DNA of 5,132 nucleotides from Chloroflexota bacterium. GTDB taxonomy: Bacteria > Chloroflexota > Anaerolineae > Anaerolineales > DRKV01. Below the pieces are notes generated by a model that saw only the letters and a program-made list of their open reading frames with translations, was not told the DNA's origin and made no database searches. Of the stretch, positions 4,931 through 5,132 are shown piece by piece. The stretch's first letter is position 1; each line of letters begins with the position of its first letter. The position numbers and the translations under genes are program-made. The stretch covers positions 1 through 5,132 of the forward strand of contig DRKV01000010.1 in the NCBI GenBank assembly GCA_011051635.1, in the 5' to 3' direction.

Positions 4931-5132
4931 GTGAGCGCAAATTGGTACGTTTTGCGTAGCAAAGCGCGCAAGGAGGACGCGGTTTACGCCCAGGCCTTAC
5001 AGCGCGGCCTGGAAGTTTTCTACCCGCGCTTGCGCGTCAATCCGGTCAACCCGCGTGCCCGCAAGGTGCGTCCGTACTTTCCCGGCTACATGTTCGTCCG
5101 TGTAGATTTGGAGGCGGTTGGACGCTCCGTGC
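4931..5132 (+). CDS. NusG/RfaH-family transcription elongation factor, NGN domain (3'-partial)
   Basis: The frame runs from GTG 4931 to the right edge, giving 67 codons. An in-frame stop at 4919-4921 excludes an earlier start, and GAGG (4920-4923), overlapping the previous gene's stop, gives a seven-base SD spacing. The fragment starts SANWYVLRSKARKEDAVYAQ and continues with VFYPRLRV and RPYFPGYMFVRVDLE. These are the first strand, first helix and PGY-FV core of the NusG N-terminal domain, which binds the clamp helices of RNA polymerase and spans the DNA channel. The basic N-P-R-A-R-K-V-R linker before the PGY motif resembles specialised paralogs (RfaH, UpxY or LoaP types) more than housekeeping NusG. 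The neighbourhood also lacks secE, rplK and rplA, which normally flank nusG. Such paralogs usually act on particular long operons, often for surface polysaccharides. The KOW domain lies outside the window, so subfamily cannot be settled. Confidence 0.85.
   Translation, partial: MSANWYVLRSKARKEDAVYAQALQRGLEVFYPRLRVNPVNPRARKVRPYFPGYMFVRVDLEAVGRSV

Noticed and set aside
1..5132. CRISPR array, tRNA or rRNA gene, insertion sequence or attachment site
   Set aside because: No spaced direct repeats, tRNA-like cloverleaf ends, rRNA signatures, transposase motifs or flanking duplications were seen.

Overview
The window is a high-GC stretch with almost every gene on the + strand and short intergenic gaps. 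It is most consistent with a member of the Chloroflexota, probably Anaerolineae-like. The main reasons are the YvcK-type protein carrying an N-terminal membrane hairpin and the style of the NusG-type protein at the right edge. This placement comes from recognising protein sequence, not from a search, and should be treated as likely rather than certain.

Layout: (1) 2-1264 is the 3' part of a yvcK-like gene (CofD-related, UDP-sugar-binding gluconeogenesis factor family), already open at the left edge and carrying two predicted membrane segments ahead of the soluble domain. (2) 1265-1386 is a 122-bp regulatory gap. It holds a Rex- or CRP/FNR-like operator (1291-1308), an overlapping longer palindrome (1276-1300), a -10 hexamer (1331-1336) and a strong Shine-Dalgarno. 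(3) 1387-4464 is a lower-glycolysis operon, gap-pgk-tpiA, with spacings of 69 and 51 nt. A strong GC-rich hairpin without a U-tract (2429-2461) lies between gap and pgk. (4) 4465-4699 is an AT-richer 235-bp gap. It has an extended -10 promoter candidate (4538-4546) followed almost at once by a Rho-independent terminator (4577-4622). (5) 4700-4921 encodes a 73-aa protein of unknown function. It is followed 9 nt later by the 5' part of a NusG/RfaH-type transcription elongation factor gene (4931 to the right edge) with an SD that overlaps the previous stop codon.

How the genes work together: GapA, Pgk and TpiA interconvert triose phosphates and 3-phosphoglycerate, producing NADH and ATP in the glycolytic direction. 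A YvcK-family protein next to them fits its known link to growth on gluconeogenic carbon and to cell-envelope precursor control. The operator before gap suggests that the operon responds to redox state (Rex, NADH/NAD+) or to a CRP/FNR-type signal. The right-hand pair looks like the start of a separate unit. Specialised NusG paralogs often head long polysaccharide or secondary-metabolite operons, and here one lies behind a leader terminator that could act as an attenuator. The core genes are ordinary; the parts most worth a second look are the gap operator and the terminator-containing leader of the small-protein/NusG-paralog unit.
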